A stretch of DNA of 64,000 nt from Prunella strophiata. Lineage: Eukaryota; Chordata; Aves; Passeriformes; Prunellidae. The notes below the pieces were generated by a model, which saw only the letters and a list, made by a program, of their open reading frames with translations, did no database searches and had not been told where the DNA came from. Shown piece after piece: positions 12,825 through 27,800 of this stretch. Numbering within the stretch: position 1 is the stretch's first letter; every line of letters begins with the position of its first letter. The stretch is from assembly GCA_036583965.1 (NCBI GenBank), contig JAZBQD010000013.1, positions 6,054,144 to 6,118,143 of the forward strand, written 5' to 3'. The translations under genes were made by a program, and so were the position numbers.

Positions 12825-15800
12825 AAAATGCCCCTATTTTCAGCTGCAACTAATTAATGAAAATTCTGGTGTATTACATGGAATATCTAAGCTCTAGATA
12901 CTGAAAACACAGGTATCTATATGCCTGAAAATGATGGAAACTTGTATGCAACTACTTTAGGGTTCTGAGGAAATTTATTATCATTTAAATCACCATATCC
13001 AAGTAATTTTCTTGGTTTTGGACCACTCTCCATCATGCACCACCAAAAACTGTTGGCATTTCATTTTATTCTACACAGTCTTTGGCAGGCTAGGCATGCT
13101 GGGACCTTTAGTAAGTAACCTTACATATCTATATAAAAGATAAACACATTTCCCACACCATGTGCAGCTGCTTTTTCTAAGCTTAAATTCTAAAACCAGT
13201 AAGTTTAAAGGCATGGAAGAGGGATGGCTAAGAATTCTGAGGGAGTGATATTACTTGTGTTTCCCTGAGTCAATGGAACAAGTCAACACAGGACTGACTT
13301 TATTAAATGAACTTTGAAAGCCACAATGAATTTTATATATTTCACCTGAACAGTTAAAGTTACTGGTACAAGTCTGGAGTCTTTCCGAGGCCTTCCTTTT
13401 TTCTTCTTTTCTACTGTTTCTCCCTCAAGTTCCAGTTTCCTTTTGGGTACACTGAGTGGTTTAACAGCTGGAATCTTCTCTTCACTGTCACTGCTGCTCT
13501 CCAGAATATCCTTGGGCTTATTGTCTTTAATTAAATTCTGATCCTTCAGTCTGGAAAAATAAAGTCTGTAAAAAAAAGCTGATTCCAAAAGTTGCCATAT
13601 ATCCTACACATTGCCTTCTTGCAGGCAAGGTGGCATTTCTTAGCCCTCTTTGAGTGTATTTCAAAGCACACAAAGGCAGGAGGAAGAAGCTGTAGAGGTA
13701 TGGTAAACCCTTTCCAAAAGTACAATGTGCAATATAGATGTAAACCAATGAGACATATTCTCCCCTTTAAAAAAAATTAATCAAACCAGCAGTTAGCCAT
13801 GGGATAAAGCTGGAAATAGCAACTTTACTTTAGCATTCAGTTCCAATTACCATCAGATCTCTTTCCCTGAGCTGACTCAAATAATTCAGCACTCTAAGAT
13901 GCAAGAGTAGCTCATCTTTTCCCCTTCAGTGGGCATTAGACTTTCTGCTTAATCATGTAGAACTTTAATCATTCTGTTGTCTACCCCCACAAGTTGTTCT
14001 GTTCAGTTCTGACTGCTGCAAAATGTGTATCTGCAAGCCATACACATGACTTCACTGCTCCAGCTTCCATTCCAGGAAACATGACTATGGGATCACAGAA
14101 TGGTTGGAGTGGGAAGAGACCTTAAACACCATCTGATTCCAACCCCATGCCATGGGCAGGGACACCTTCCACCAGGCCAGACTGCTCCAAGCCCCACCTG
14201 GCCTTGAACACTTCCAGGGATGAGACATCAACATTTTCTCTGGGCAACCTTTTCCACTGTTTATCACACTCACAGTAAGGGATTTTTTACTAATATCTTA
14301 TCCAAACCTGCCCTCTTTCAGTCTGAAGCCACTCTCCCTTGTCCTGTCACTACATGCCCCTGTGAAAAGTCCCTGTCCATTCTTTTGCAGCCCCCTTAGG
14401 CACTGGAAGGCTGCAGTAAGGTCACCCTGGAGCCTCCTCTTCCCCAGGCTGTGCTCCAGCCCTCTCATTACCTTTGTGGCCTCCTCTGGACTTGCTCCAA
14501 CAGGTCCATGTCCCTATATAACTAAATCTAATATAACCAATACAAAGTATAATCTCTGTGTACTCTCTTGTTAACCATTATACCCTAAAATAGGTCATTT
14601 AATCATACTCTTCCCCTTCCCTCCAATGGCTGGTTATTAACTCACACTGTTTTGCTACTTATTCCTTAACTGCTTGGCTTCAGAGAAGTATCTTGCATAA
14701 TCCAAACCTTTTTTCTCTGGCATCTGAATTATGCCAAACAATACGCTTTTAGCCATATTTCAATGATACATCAGAAGCCATTATGAGAGTAATTTAATAC
14801 ATCTTGCTTCTGCATCACATGGTTAAGCTCTTTGACATAAAAATATTGATGTATAAAACCAGGTTTTACTGATAATAACTGGGGAACTACACACTTTTTT
14901 CTCAAGATTGCTTTTTTTTATAATTTGTTTTGGTGAAACAGGAATATTTATGCTATAATACTATGTCACATAACATTTTCTTTTTTTTTTTTTTTTTTCA
15001 ATCACATGGATCCTGAGCCAAAACCCTTTAAAATCAGAGAAACTTCTCTGCATGCTTTCAAGGCATAAAACAGAAATACAACTGCAGCTATGATGATGAG
15101 AGGTCATCTGCTGACACGTATGGCAATTTATCTTGAAGTAAATCTCTCTTGCACAGAGATGCAGGCTGGCTATTTTTGGCTGGTTTTGTCTTCTAAGGAG
15201 CCCAGCTGCACTCAGTGACACGGGCATGTGCACCAACAGCCTCTTACAACAATAGTTTTAACTTGGAATATCTTGGAGAATCTGCTTGATATCAAAATGC
15301 CAGGGACAAATGTACAAAGGGATAACACCAGCACAGAATTTACCTATTGGTAGCTGCCCCCTTCCTTCCAATAGTGGAAGAAACCCAAGACAACTTCTAG
15401 AATGTCAGCAGTGTGACATCTACACCACAGAGAATTAGAGTTTCAACTCTACATTATTACCTCCCTCCCTCCCTCCCTCCCCAGGCTATGTCTCACCTGT
15501 CCACAACAGTCTGATTTGTGTTGGTTACAACAGCACTCCCTGAGGTGGCTTTGGATCGTTCTGTGAATCGAGAATCAAACGCTTTCATAGGCTCAATCTT
15601 GGATGGAGTTGTCAACACAGAGGAAGACGATGCAGAAGGAGCAGCTGAGGCAGAGGTAGCATTTACACTGTCAAGAAAAAAGCAAAATAAGGATTGAAAA
15701 ATTTAGTACTGGTAAGCTGCATTGCTCTTAATAACTAGCATTCATGACAGTGGCTAGAAACCATGTTGAAAACCTTTTCACTCAAGTATATCATCAGTTA

Positions 15801-18800
15801 TGATATTCTTTTTCCACTCTTGCAGGCATCAGTGTTTTGCAAGCTTTGCCTACTCTCAAAAGCTGTCTGTGGTACACCTCAGAGCTCACAGATATATGTG
15901 GCCACATATCTGGATTAAAAGACCCTAATTCATTTACTGTGTATTTTAAATTCAGGAAGGAAATTATACTTTCAGCTGGTATTTACTTAGAAAGGATCAC
16001 TTTTTAAAATGATCACGGGGCTCCTGCTTTTACCCCTGTTTAGGTTGCCAAATATTTCCATTACAATATTTTATTTCACTGTTTATCAATCAAAGAATTT
16101 GGGATAAAACAATTCATGCCATGTTTACATTTTGTTGTTGAAAAATCCAACCTGATTATTAGGCCTTTCCAAGCATAACTCTAGGGCAAAGGAATGTGTT
16201 TTCCCCACACTAAAGCATTCCAGGGATCTATTATTTCAATAGCTGTTTACTTGAGAGATTTTTCAATTCATTCAGAGAATTAATTCAGAGAATGAATGGC
16301 TCTAAAATAACTGATGCTTGTACTAAAAAGCTGCTAGAAGTACAATTTACAAAGAAAAGGATACTTAATTGTTTCATCTGTCAATCATTTCTCATAGTCC
16401 ACCCGCTCATTTTTTAATCTGTGGCTAATTTCAACCAAGTTTGATGGAGAAGTAGAGGTTTCAATGACACTGTGCTGCTACAAATGCTATAAAAAAACAC
16501 TGAGAAGAAGTCAGGTCAGTGCTATCACTGAGAGAAAAGTAAAATTCAGTTGTGTTGAAAGACACACTGGCCCATCAGCACATGGGCACTGACAAGTCAA
16601 TGTCACTGTGCTCTGATGGGGTTGTTACACAGGAAAGAAGGATCACCATGTCTGAAGAGAGGACACAGGTCAGAATTTGATGTAAAGTAGCTTTCATTAC
16701 TTACACTAGTGGAACACCTTCTATTGTTTACTAATAGCAACCCACCAACCCATAAGTAAGTCATTTAGTTAAAGCATTAGCAATCTGCTGTGTACTCCAT
16801 TGCACTGAAGCTCACTGCCAGAACTATGCACATGAATTTATTCATTCCCAATTTATCAATATCTAAAGTAACCAAACACTAATAAAATCTCAGTGTTTTC
16901 AGGAAGATTAGATTCTTGGGGTTTGCAGTAAGGAAGCTACTTTAATAATTTCTTCATTTATAAATAAGAATTAAAAACTAAACAGACTCATGTGAGTGAA
17001 AAACAAAACAGCAAATACTGACCCATCCTTATTGGCTGCATCATCTGTTGGTTTTATACTGGCTGCTGTGGGCTCTACAGAAGGCTTTGAAGTATTAAGG
17101 GAATTTGCTGCGTTAGAATCTAGTGACATGAGCTGCTGGTTACTTTGAGAAGACATCATTGAGCCAGACAGAGTTCCAGATATTGGGATGCTATTGAAAA
17201 ATGCTGTAGAAAAATCCCTAAACAAAAAGACAAACAACAAATACATTTCTCAGAACCACTTTAAAGATAATTAAAAAATAGTAATTTTAGCTAAAATATT
17301 CATTCCATTCTTCCTTTTTCCACATGTGGATACTCATATACAACCTAAATAAATCCCCAGTACCTTATCAGAGTAATTTCTCATGTCCAAAGCTGGTACT
17401 AATATAGATATAAATCATCAATACATGAGAGCATTGTTCACCCATAACAGTAAATAATGGGAATTAGCCTGATCTATTGGAAGGGAGATCTTATGGCCAA
17501 AGAACACTGGTTGAAACTGTATTTCATAAGAATACACACTTATTTCCAGTAAGTGCTTTACAATGCCCTAAGATGGAATGCCAAGCTTGGAACAGGAAAA
17601 AAAAAAACCCAAAAAAGATAAGAAGGTAAAGAAGGATTTAATAGATTATTTCCAAACATACCCAGTGTCCAGTTGAGCTATGCAGAGAGGTGTGATCCTT
17701 CTCCGACCATCTGCTGTTCGAGTTTCAACTTGTTTTTTCAAGAGATTCTGTTGGGAAATACATTTTATCATCATTTCTGATAAATAGGAAATGTTATATT
17801 AATTTTTTTTCAAACTGACAAAAATAGATATATTAGAAGAGGTGCCTCAATTAAAAATCTGTTAGCAAAGACTTTTTCCCATAAAACCAAACAATTTTCC
17901 AATTTTCAATCTATCCATCTGTAGAAAGGGCATTTGTGGAGAATGTAATCTGCTCGTCCACTTTAGAATCAAGTCTAAAACATTGTGCATATCAAATCTT
18001 TAATTAAAAGTTGTGTTCTATGTTTAGGACAGAATTAAATAATGCTTTCAGCCTCTGTAATCAAGAAACTGAAAGTTCTACAGCTTCTCTATCATTAGTT
18101 ACTCCTGGTTTCCTTTCTGCACACCAAGAATTTTGCACCCATCACAGAAATATCCACAAGCTATGCTTCCACATGGCCTTACTTCTGCTTAAAAGCATTG
18201 AACTTTTCAACAAGTAAATGACCTGCTAAGATGATCAGGTGGGCCATACACAGGCTGAAAGGTGCCATTCAACACCAATAAGGGCACAGAAACTGGTTCT
18301 TTCCTAACAGCTTGGTATTTAGTGGCTCAGTATTTGACAGGGCCCAAGAGCACCTACCTTTCTGATGTCCTCCAGGCTCTCCCCATTGACCATGCTTGCC
18401 ACTTTGGGAGCTGTGGCATTCCCAGAGCCTTCCCGAATTGAGGCATTCTTCTGATCCCCCTGCTGCTGCTGTCTCTGCTGGTACTTGAGCATCTCTGGAT
18501 TCTCAATAATGGTGGTGGACAACTGAGCTTCAGTCATGATAGCCAGGCTTTTGCCATAGGTGGACTGGTGAATGTTGCTCTGGGGGTATTAAAGATGTGA
18601 GTGACCATGACATCACTGATTGTATTACAAGGGAATCACACAAATCTAATGGAATCCATAAAATGCCCCCTGCAGCATTCATACACCAGATTTTTTTCTT
18701 TGTGTTTTCAACTAACACTAAATCAATATGTAAAATAAATGAAATTCAAAGCTCTAGTTGCTAATAGCAATGAGAAGAAAAACAGCCAAGAGCAATCAGT

Positions 18801-21800
18801 TTAAAAAGACTTGCATATATGCAAGTGAAAGAGTAATTTTATAGTGCTTTGAAGCACTCATTTCTTGTTTCCTTGGCCCAATAATTACTTCAGATGTATA
18901 ATGATGTGTAAGAAAGTGGATGCTTTCCAAATTCTTTCTTTCCAGAACAGAAATACCACACATTCACTTCTTGACTACTCTTTTTTAATGATTTGTAAAG
19001 CACACAAGAGCAACACATTTTCTATAATATGGAAATCAGTTACTACATACTTCTATAAACAGGCCAGTATTTTAAGTGAATCAATACATCCCTGAAATAT
19101 AATCAAAGATTCTCTGAGTGCTTACTGTACCTTTTCCTCCTCACTGAGTGGATCCCCAAGTTCATCCTGGGAAAAGTCCAAAAATGCCACTGATCCATCC
19201 ATGGAACATACCAGGATACCAAGTCCATTAAGGGTCCTGAGGGAAATAAAGGTCCAACTTTGTTTTTAATCTCTTTCATTCATGTAAAGATGATGGACCT
19301 GCTCAATAAAATCTGATGGATTGTTCAATAAAAATCTCAGCTTAAGATTTATTATCACAGCAATAACTCATGGAACCAAAGAATTGGAACAGTGAGGAGA
19401 GAGGATGATAGGCAGCAGAGTCCCTGTGCCAGTGCTCCTTTGCAGACTGCACAAGGATGGTGGCACTGGGGCAATAACCTGCCCATGGCATGAGCAGCAC
19501 CATGAAAACTTTCCTGAAGGGGTAAACCAGGATTGTGTTCCCAATGAACAGTGAGAGAAAATTATAAATTCATTTCCTTCAATAGATGAGCAAAATTTTT
19601 GTGCTAATGGAAGTGGGTGAAGAAATGGGCTCTCAGCTGACAAGCAGGCCAAAAAATCTTGGTACTAGGCAAGAACATAGGTTTGATTTAGTTACTGTTC
19701 AATTCTTTGGGTTTTTAAGCAAACTGCACATGTGTTTATTCGTGGGGATACACAGTAACCCTCTTCTGGAGATCAGGTTTTCTTAGCAAAAAGAGAGAGG
19801 AGAAACAGTATCTATCTTAATAGAATGATAATCTTGCATATGCAACCTATTATTGCTACATTTGAAAAAATACTTGAATTTGACTTCTAGCCCAGACACT
19901 TTTAAGTACAGAGCTCACAGAGACAGTGACACAGTGGCTTACAGATTAATTGTTACACAGAAGGGAAGAGGAAAGGAAAGCTGGCACAACTCAGAAGTCC
20001 TAACCAAGTTATTAAAAATCTATTACAAGTACCAGCTACAGGCATTTGGAAACCCCTGTTTTTGTGGCAGCTGGTGCCCTGATAGCATCACATCCAGAGA
20101 AATCAGCCTTAGCACCATGAAACAAGGTACACCAACAGTACTCCAAGTTAGAAAACAGTAAACTCATGTTGAAAGTTTTCTGTTTGCTTAGCAGAGAAAA
20201 TTGCTGAGCTCCTATTGACCTCTGGATCCAAGCAATTGTTCCATGAAAACATAATCACTCGCAGATATGACGTTGATGGATCCAAGTCTAAAATTCTAAA
20301 CCAGAAATTATATAGATATAACAATACAATAGCTCCAGGTTTCTCAGAATTTACTCAGTCTGTTTTCAGAATGGAGCACATTTCTGGGAACACTCCATAT
20401 TATTGACATTTTATCCATCCATTTCAATTTGTAAACAGGATATAAAATATCAAGCTGCCTGATGATCCTTTGTCTCTCAAATACCCCACAAAACCATTTC
20501 CTCAGAAACTGCAAAATGTTAACCAGTTATTACACTCAGTGACTTCATGCCATGAAAAATGTGCAAATTGCAGATGGAGAAATAAAAAACACTACAGGGA
20601 AACTAAACTATTCAAAGCTATTGTACTGAAAACAATAGCAGCACTTCTCATGAAATATTCCACTTTCTGGCTTTCTAGCCTTAATCTGTTAATGAAAGAA
20701 AAATGTTTTGGTTTTGAAAGCTTTTTTACTGTGGTTCACTGAGCTTCATGGCAAAATCCACATGGCACATAGAAACCAGGAAGTTACACAATTGTAAGCT
20801 TTAAAATTCACAGTATAAACCCACCAAGAGATTGTTGTAACTATTAAGGGTGAATGTCAGAAGTGAGGAAATAACAGAATTAAGACAACCTGTGTCAGAG
20901 AATCATAACAAACAGAAACTCATTCCACAGCTGTTTTACTGTGCCTTGTTCTAAATACATTACTATTTGTTCAGTTAATAATCTCAAGTGACCAGGTGCT
21001 AGCTGCTCATATTACTACCAAAGATGCTGCAGCAGAAACAAAACCTTCAGCAACCAATTACTTGTGTTCCAACAACCACAATCTGTACTGTGATGTTTTA
21101 AGGCATTTCCAGCTAACAAGTACACCTAAAGTTGATAACAATGCTTTGGCTTCCATAACAAACAGCAGAAATCAACTCACCAGGAGATGTCCATGATTGA
21201 CTTGTCAAACAGCTCATGTATGACAACTAAAGGTCGCTTCAGACACGTGAGCTTAAGAAAACAAGAAACAACACTCAGAAATGTAGAAGTTCTACACTAC
21301 CACAGATAGAACCACATTAACACTCTCCCAGAGCCTCACAATATGCACCCAGCAAGATCTGGCCAGGAAACAGCTGCATGCCTGGTGGTGCATCTGAAGC
21401 ACCAAGTCCCCTGTTCCACTGCTGGGACAGAAAACCTCTGGAGAAGAACAGCTGACATTCAATTCTCCTTTCTGAAACACAGACTGAATTTCTTAATCAA
21501 CTTTGCCTTTACATCACAGTCATAAAACACTCTCTGCCACTCCAAAAGCAATGCCACAGATGCAAAACACAGCTTCTATTCTAAGCTGTACTGAGATAAG
21601 GATGCTGCAAACTACCAGCACAAGAAGACAGAAAACAGATTAAGTTTCCATGTCCTCACTCAGACTACTTGTCTGAGAAAGTGAAACCTATCAAGAGCAA
21701 AGAGAATTTGACTCACAATTACTCTTAAAGAGGATTCCTCTGCACTTAAGAATCAGCTTAGCTTAGTAATAAAGAACTGAATATTAAAACTCCAATAACC

Positions 21801-24800
21801 TGCTCTAAATTAGACATTCTAAGCTCTTTAATGTCAAACCAATGGACTTAATATCTCTAAGTGTATAGTACAACTGAAATGAAGCAGAGGTTGATATGGT
21901 CAAGGAAGTTTTATGCTCACAGGTTCACAGATGCAGTGTCACAGTCATCTTCAGTAGTTATTTATGCGTCCTATAGGTCTGTGCTCTATATATGTTTATT
22001 AAGCTCTTCAGGGCAAAGTCAACCTATAACTGCATCTCTGTACTACCTTCTGTAACCTCAACAGCCACTCCAAATGAAATCTTCATAATATAAATAGAAA
22101 GTAAAATATGCTGAGTGATACTTTGATATGGGTATGCACTGGTAGCCATTACCAGAAACAGATTTAGTTATGCATCCAGAGATTGATGGATAAATATCAC
22201 ACTGGAAGCTATAAATAGTAGATTGCAGTTAGCAATTGGTGGGTTCTGGCACAAGTTCTCATCACAAAGCTTTACAAATCAGTTAAATTGATTCCCTGTA
22301 TTTTCCAGTTGTATTTAAAAATGTGAAAATAGCTACTCTTCTCTTAGCCAGAATAAAAATTTTAGTGTAGATTTTAAAGTAAAACCCAAACTAGATACCA
22401 AAAACTTGAAAGAATACTTGAAAAGCTCATTTACTTTCATACCCCTTTCCTTTAGAAAGACAGAAGACAAGTAAAAGGAAGAAAATAAGGTTGCATTTAT
22501 TAATTGAGGTAAAATGTTTTATCCCCTAACAGCTGCTCCCCCTTACCAGGGCACACTCTGCCACTGGCTCTAACTGCTCTTGCCTTTAGAGAAATGAACT
22601 AACACCAATCCACTTCCTTCCCCCCCAGCTAAACCTGTAACAACAGAGACAAAAAACCCCCTAAACATGAAACTATATATAAGACCTAATGCTGTACATG
22701 TGACCTTTGTGCTAAACCCCAAGTTATCCAATATCCATTAGTTCAAAGGCAGCAAAGAAACCACTTACCCAGACAGAAAGAGATCGATCTTTGCTACCGA
22801 CAGCACAACAGCAGTAGGGACAACTTGACTTGGTGGAGCTCCCATTCTTTTGTTTCTTTTTGAAGATTTTTGGATTGAATTTCTGAACAAATGAGATGCC
22901 CAAGTTTTATTTCAGTAATTACATTTCAGCAGAAGATCTGCTTTCTAAGCAAATTTTTCACTTAAGTGTGAAAAAACAACATTTCATAGAAATAAAGTCC
23001 TGAACCAGACTCTATAAGAGCACTAACAAAAGCTGCAGAGGCTTTCTTAAGGGGTTTTCTGAATGCCTTCACAGAAAAGGCAAACAATATTAATTTTAGT
23101 AGGGATCAGAAACCCACTAGAAACCTAAATCATTTTAATCAAGTCACTGAACAGCCAGCAAAGCTGATGTTTGACATTCCTAACATGGTCCTGTATTCCC
23201 CTTTGTCTCATTCATCTACATCCAGTTCTCTTATCACAACAACTACCTGATTGCTTCCAACATGTAAAGTTGACATTTTTTAATCACCACCATGCATTTG
23301 CTTTACTAATCTTGAAACCCATCTTTACCTCTTGTCCCATTTATGCATAAAATTATCAAAAAACAACAGGTTTTAACTTCAGGGATAAATTACTATCACT
23401 CACTCACCACTACTGTAACTGCCTTCCGGTGCCCTACAAAATCCATGTTGGTTTTCCATCCATCCCTCTCAATGATCTGAGCAGTGGGTCCAGAATTATT
23501 CATGGCATGAGCAGAAACAAGGTAGTGACCATCAGGTGACCAGCTAAGGCGCAACACATGAGTTGTCCCTCCACACTGACAAAAAATAAACCATACCAGA
23601 GCTTTAGAAGTGTTTGGCAAACAAAGGGGTTGCAATATAAGCAATTTAAATTTCAGATTTAGGGAATATGATTACAAAGTAAGTATCCCGAGAATATAAA
23701 AAAATGACCTCACACACAATTCTCAGCACTTGGCCATGTTTACACAGGTGATGTAGTGTAATTTAAGAAATCCTATCAAAAGGGGGGAAAGGAACTCAGA
23801 GAACTTTTCTAAAGGAAAGACAAATGTTACATCTTTCTGGATACTGCTTCCTCAGTATTTATCACAATCCCAGTTAGTAACAGGGCTGCAACACAGCAAC
23901 CACTACTGATGAGACTTCAGCTTGCCACACCAGCTCCTACCTGAGTTGAAGCAGACAAGGTCTATTACAAAGAGCAACTGCACTAATCACAATACCCTCA
24001 GATCACTGCAGAACACTCCACTCACCAAGCACCAGCTTCTGTCCCCAAGAACTTGATCTCTTCATCAAAGTCATCACCTAACAGCCCTATGATGCCAGAG
24101 TGAAGATCTCTCCTAAGTACTTACCTCATTTCTGACAGTGGCAAATAGAAGATGCATAGGAAAGAATGTCAGACTATTGTGATCAGTGTGCAAACACTTC
24201 CCCAGAATAACCACTACCTTTCCAGAAGTTTACTTAATTGTTTACATAACCCATGTAAACCTTTGAGATCCACAATAACGAATGGCAATAAGAGTCTCTA
24301 GTCAATCCTATTTTTATGAGAAAGCAATTCTTTTTTTTCCCCCTCTTTTGAAGCTGCTGAGAGCTTTATTTGATTCAGCACTGGTCAATTAATTCATGTT
24401 TGTGCAGAATCAGAGTTATTCTAGTTTTCATTCACTCTAAGGGAATTCACTTAGAACAGTCACACATTCTGAAGTACCTCATCAAAGGGTTTAGTGATGC
24501 TGGTTTCCAGCTGCCAGTCCATGGTCCGCCACACCTTTAAACTTCGATCATCAGCCTGAGAGGCAATGTATTTTCCAACAGGATCCCAGGTCAGCCCTTT
24601 CACCAAGCCAGAATGCCCCTTCAAAGTGGCAAGAATTTCTGTGCACACAAAAATTGAGAACAGAGTAGTTATTGCTATCTCTTTCAGGGCAGAGTGTTGA
24701 GAAAACTTACATCTTTTCGGAACAGCGTATTAAGTATAACCTCCTTTAGTGTAGAAACAACCAAATTGGAACCTGTGCTTAAGAAAAAACTGATATAAAA

Positions 24801-27800
24801 AAGTGGTAAGGAGAATTCTGGCCAGAAAAAGAGGTGCAAAACCCTTTAGAAGACAGGTCAGAGCAGCAGAGTCCCAGTGCTTCAGAGTAGCACTTTGAAG
24901 GTGTGGAAAGCAGCACTTGAACTGGAATTTCAGTTAAACATTCACCCTTTCCTCCACACCCAAAGATTATCACAACTAATCCAGCTTTGTGCAGCAAGTG
25001 TGAACCAAGTCAGAGTTGTGACTCAACAGACACACCAGGCTGGCAGACCTGGTAACCTACTTTCAGTCACACTCCTGCTTATCAGCCTGTGGGAGGAGAG
25101 GCTGAGAGGGTGCACAATCAGCTTCAAAGTCTAAAAACTCTGGTATCAGTATTGGAAGCCAGCTCAAAATAAATGGCATGTAAATAAACACGTGCAATCA
25201 TGACTTTTATGTAAAATCAGCAGCACAACCTGAATGCAGCTGTTGTCTGCAGCAGTGTGGAATCCCCTGCTCATTGCCATCCAAACCTGGAAGGACTGAC
25301 CTGCCAGACTGCAGGTGTGTCACCCCAAAAGACAGACAACCCAATCCCTCCTAGAGATTTGAAGAGCCAGTGAAACACACCCAAGGAGGGAAGAATTAGT
25401 CACAAAGCTTGACATGCTGGCACATCTTTAGAGCTCTCACCTGGGAATTTGACAGCATTCCAGATGACAACAGTGTTATCAACACTACAGGATGCCAGCC
25501 AGGCATCATGTGGAGACCATGCTACATCCATCACATCTGTTTGGGAAAAGGAAGTTTCCATTTAAGAGATTGATGGTAATCAGAAAATCAAAAAGTCTTT
25601 TTACAAAGAACTTGTGTTCTCTGTAGCAATATTTTGCTATCACTGAGAAATGATTTCCACCTCACTAAAGTGGAAGGTAAGAAAGCAACACTCATTGGGA
25701 GTGAACCTCTCCAACTTCCAATGTTCAATAGGGGTCAAGAAAAAAAAAAAAAAACCAAAAGGGAAAGAATGTAATGTTTAGTGATTGTAGGAAGTACTAA
25801 TGCCTGCACAAAGAACTTTCTCTTGTCTTGAATAAAAAAGTAACAGAAGCTTTTACAATGCACTCGCTTTGCTCCAACACACGTGGAGTGATCAAAGTGA
25901 TTTCTATCTTGATTTTGATCACAGTTCATGTCAGCAGGTGTAAAATGCATTTAAAATTATTTATTTATTCAAATTTTGCATTGCTCTTTAGATATTTTTC
26001 TTCTAAATAAACATTGATATTCTTTGTTTTACAAAAACATGGTCTTTTGCCAATCAGATTATTCACTGCTACTGTGAACATTTAATGAGACACAATTTAG
26101 CTTCCTTTATTCAGATTCATTTTTAAGATAGAAAATAACAAAATGTAAGTTTCTTGGTTGTTAATTTTTCTCCTACATACCATACTTGCCAGAAGTTACT
26201 TGTATGAAAATTTAATTTCATTAAAGATTAAATATTTTTAATTTTCACTGTTGCTCTTAAAATTAATTACTGACTTGCCACCAAATATATATATTTCAAA
26301 CAAGAAAACATGATGTTGAAAAGCAATTTTTTTCCAAATACATGCAAATTATGTTCATTCAACACCTTGAAACTTACCCCCTGAATGGCTTCTGAGAATT
26401 GACACACACCTCCACTGCTCAACATTTGTAAGTTTGCTACTAGAACCAAACACAGTGCTAGGTCCAATGTACCTAATTAAAACAGAAACAGTTATAAAAA
26501 GAACCACCACAAGCTTTTCATTTTTTTAAAGAAAATCAGCTGCACAGTACACTTGTATTTTATAGTTAGTTATTCCCACAATACTAAGGGGAAAAAAAAA
26601 AGACAATATTTTGCAGAGAGTAATTCCAGTTATTAAAAAATTAGTTTCAATAAAATGTAGAATTTCTATAGATAGCATAAAATGGTAACATTAAAGGTGA
26701 CTCTTCAAATCTCAAAAATTTAATCTTCAAATCTCTGACCAGGAAGTTTTCTTCAAGGAGAGAAGCAAATGTCTCAGCTCCTCCAGAGGAGAGAGACTGC
26801 CCAGGCAGAGGCCCTGCAGCCCGGAGGACAGCAGGACACATCTGCAGCACCGCTGTGCTGTCGCAGCTTTCAGCTCCTTCCACAGCAGGTGGAGCACCGA
26901 GCTCACCACAGGGCAGCACAGGGAGGAAGCTCTGAGATGTCACAGAGCAACCTCCATGAAATGAAATACAGAGCTGAAGGACTAAAGATGCTTACGCAGC
27001 TCGTTTCCACACCATTATCAGCTTGTCATCTCCCCCCGAGGCCAAGTAAACTCCATTGTTTGACCATCGAACACAGTTCACACAGGCTGAAATGCAGGAA
27101 AGAAAGTTTGCAAGATGAAATATGTAAGTGGTTCTGGACTGCAGACAGGATTTATGTTACAAATAAGCAAAACTTGTCAGGAGATGTTTAGGATTTAAGT
27201 GGGCTTTTCCCACTCAAAGCAGTTACTCTGTGTGCTTTAGATAAATGAATTGGTACTTATCTTTCAGTAGCAGTTGAGGAATTTCTTACTTAAAAAACTC
27301 TATTCCTTATCTAAGAAAGCTTCACCAAAAGAGGCTTGAAGGAAGAAAGATGAATATTCCCTTAATGAAGGAAAGTTATTCTGGTAAAAAAAGTGGGATT
27401 AAGAGGGCAAAGAAGGAAAGGTACATTTTGAAGAAAAGAAGGGACAACTTGTCAGGTGACCCTACTAATTCCAAATGCAATGATTTATATTGTAATAAAT
27501 GTAATAATTTATAATTATAACCAATATACTTCATATGATCTATCTTTTACACTTCTTCTTCTTCTGTCCTTTCCTTCAGAGCTCTACAGTTTCTCAGAAT
27601 GTGCATTATCAAATACTTTATGGCCACAGCTGGAAAATGCTTATAGGGAGGAGATTTCCAAAGGTATCTATAGCCCTCTGCACATTCCCTTCACATTTTA
27701 AAAACATTTTCTGCTGAACATCTTGAAAAGTATACAGCATAAGTATGAGACCACTCTGCTGTGTTTTTATTGATTCTTCACCACTGGACAGGCATTATTT

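Noticed and set aside
15085..15120. ATGATGA followed by CTGA as a C/D-box snoRNA
   Set aside because: The boxes are under 20 bases apart with no terminal stem or C'/D' pair; too short for a snoRNA.
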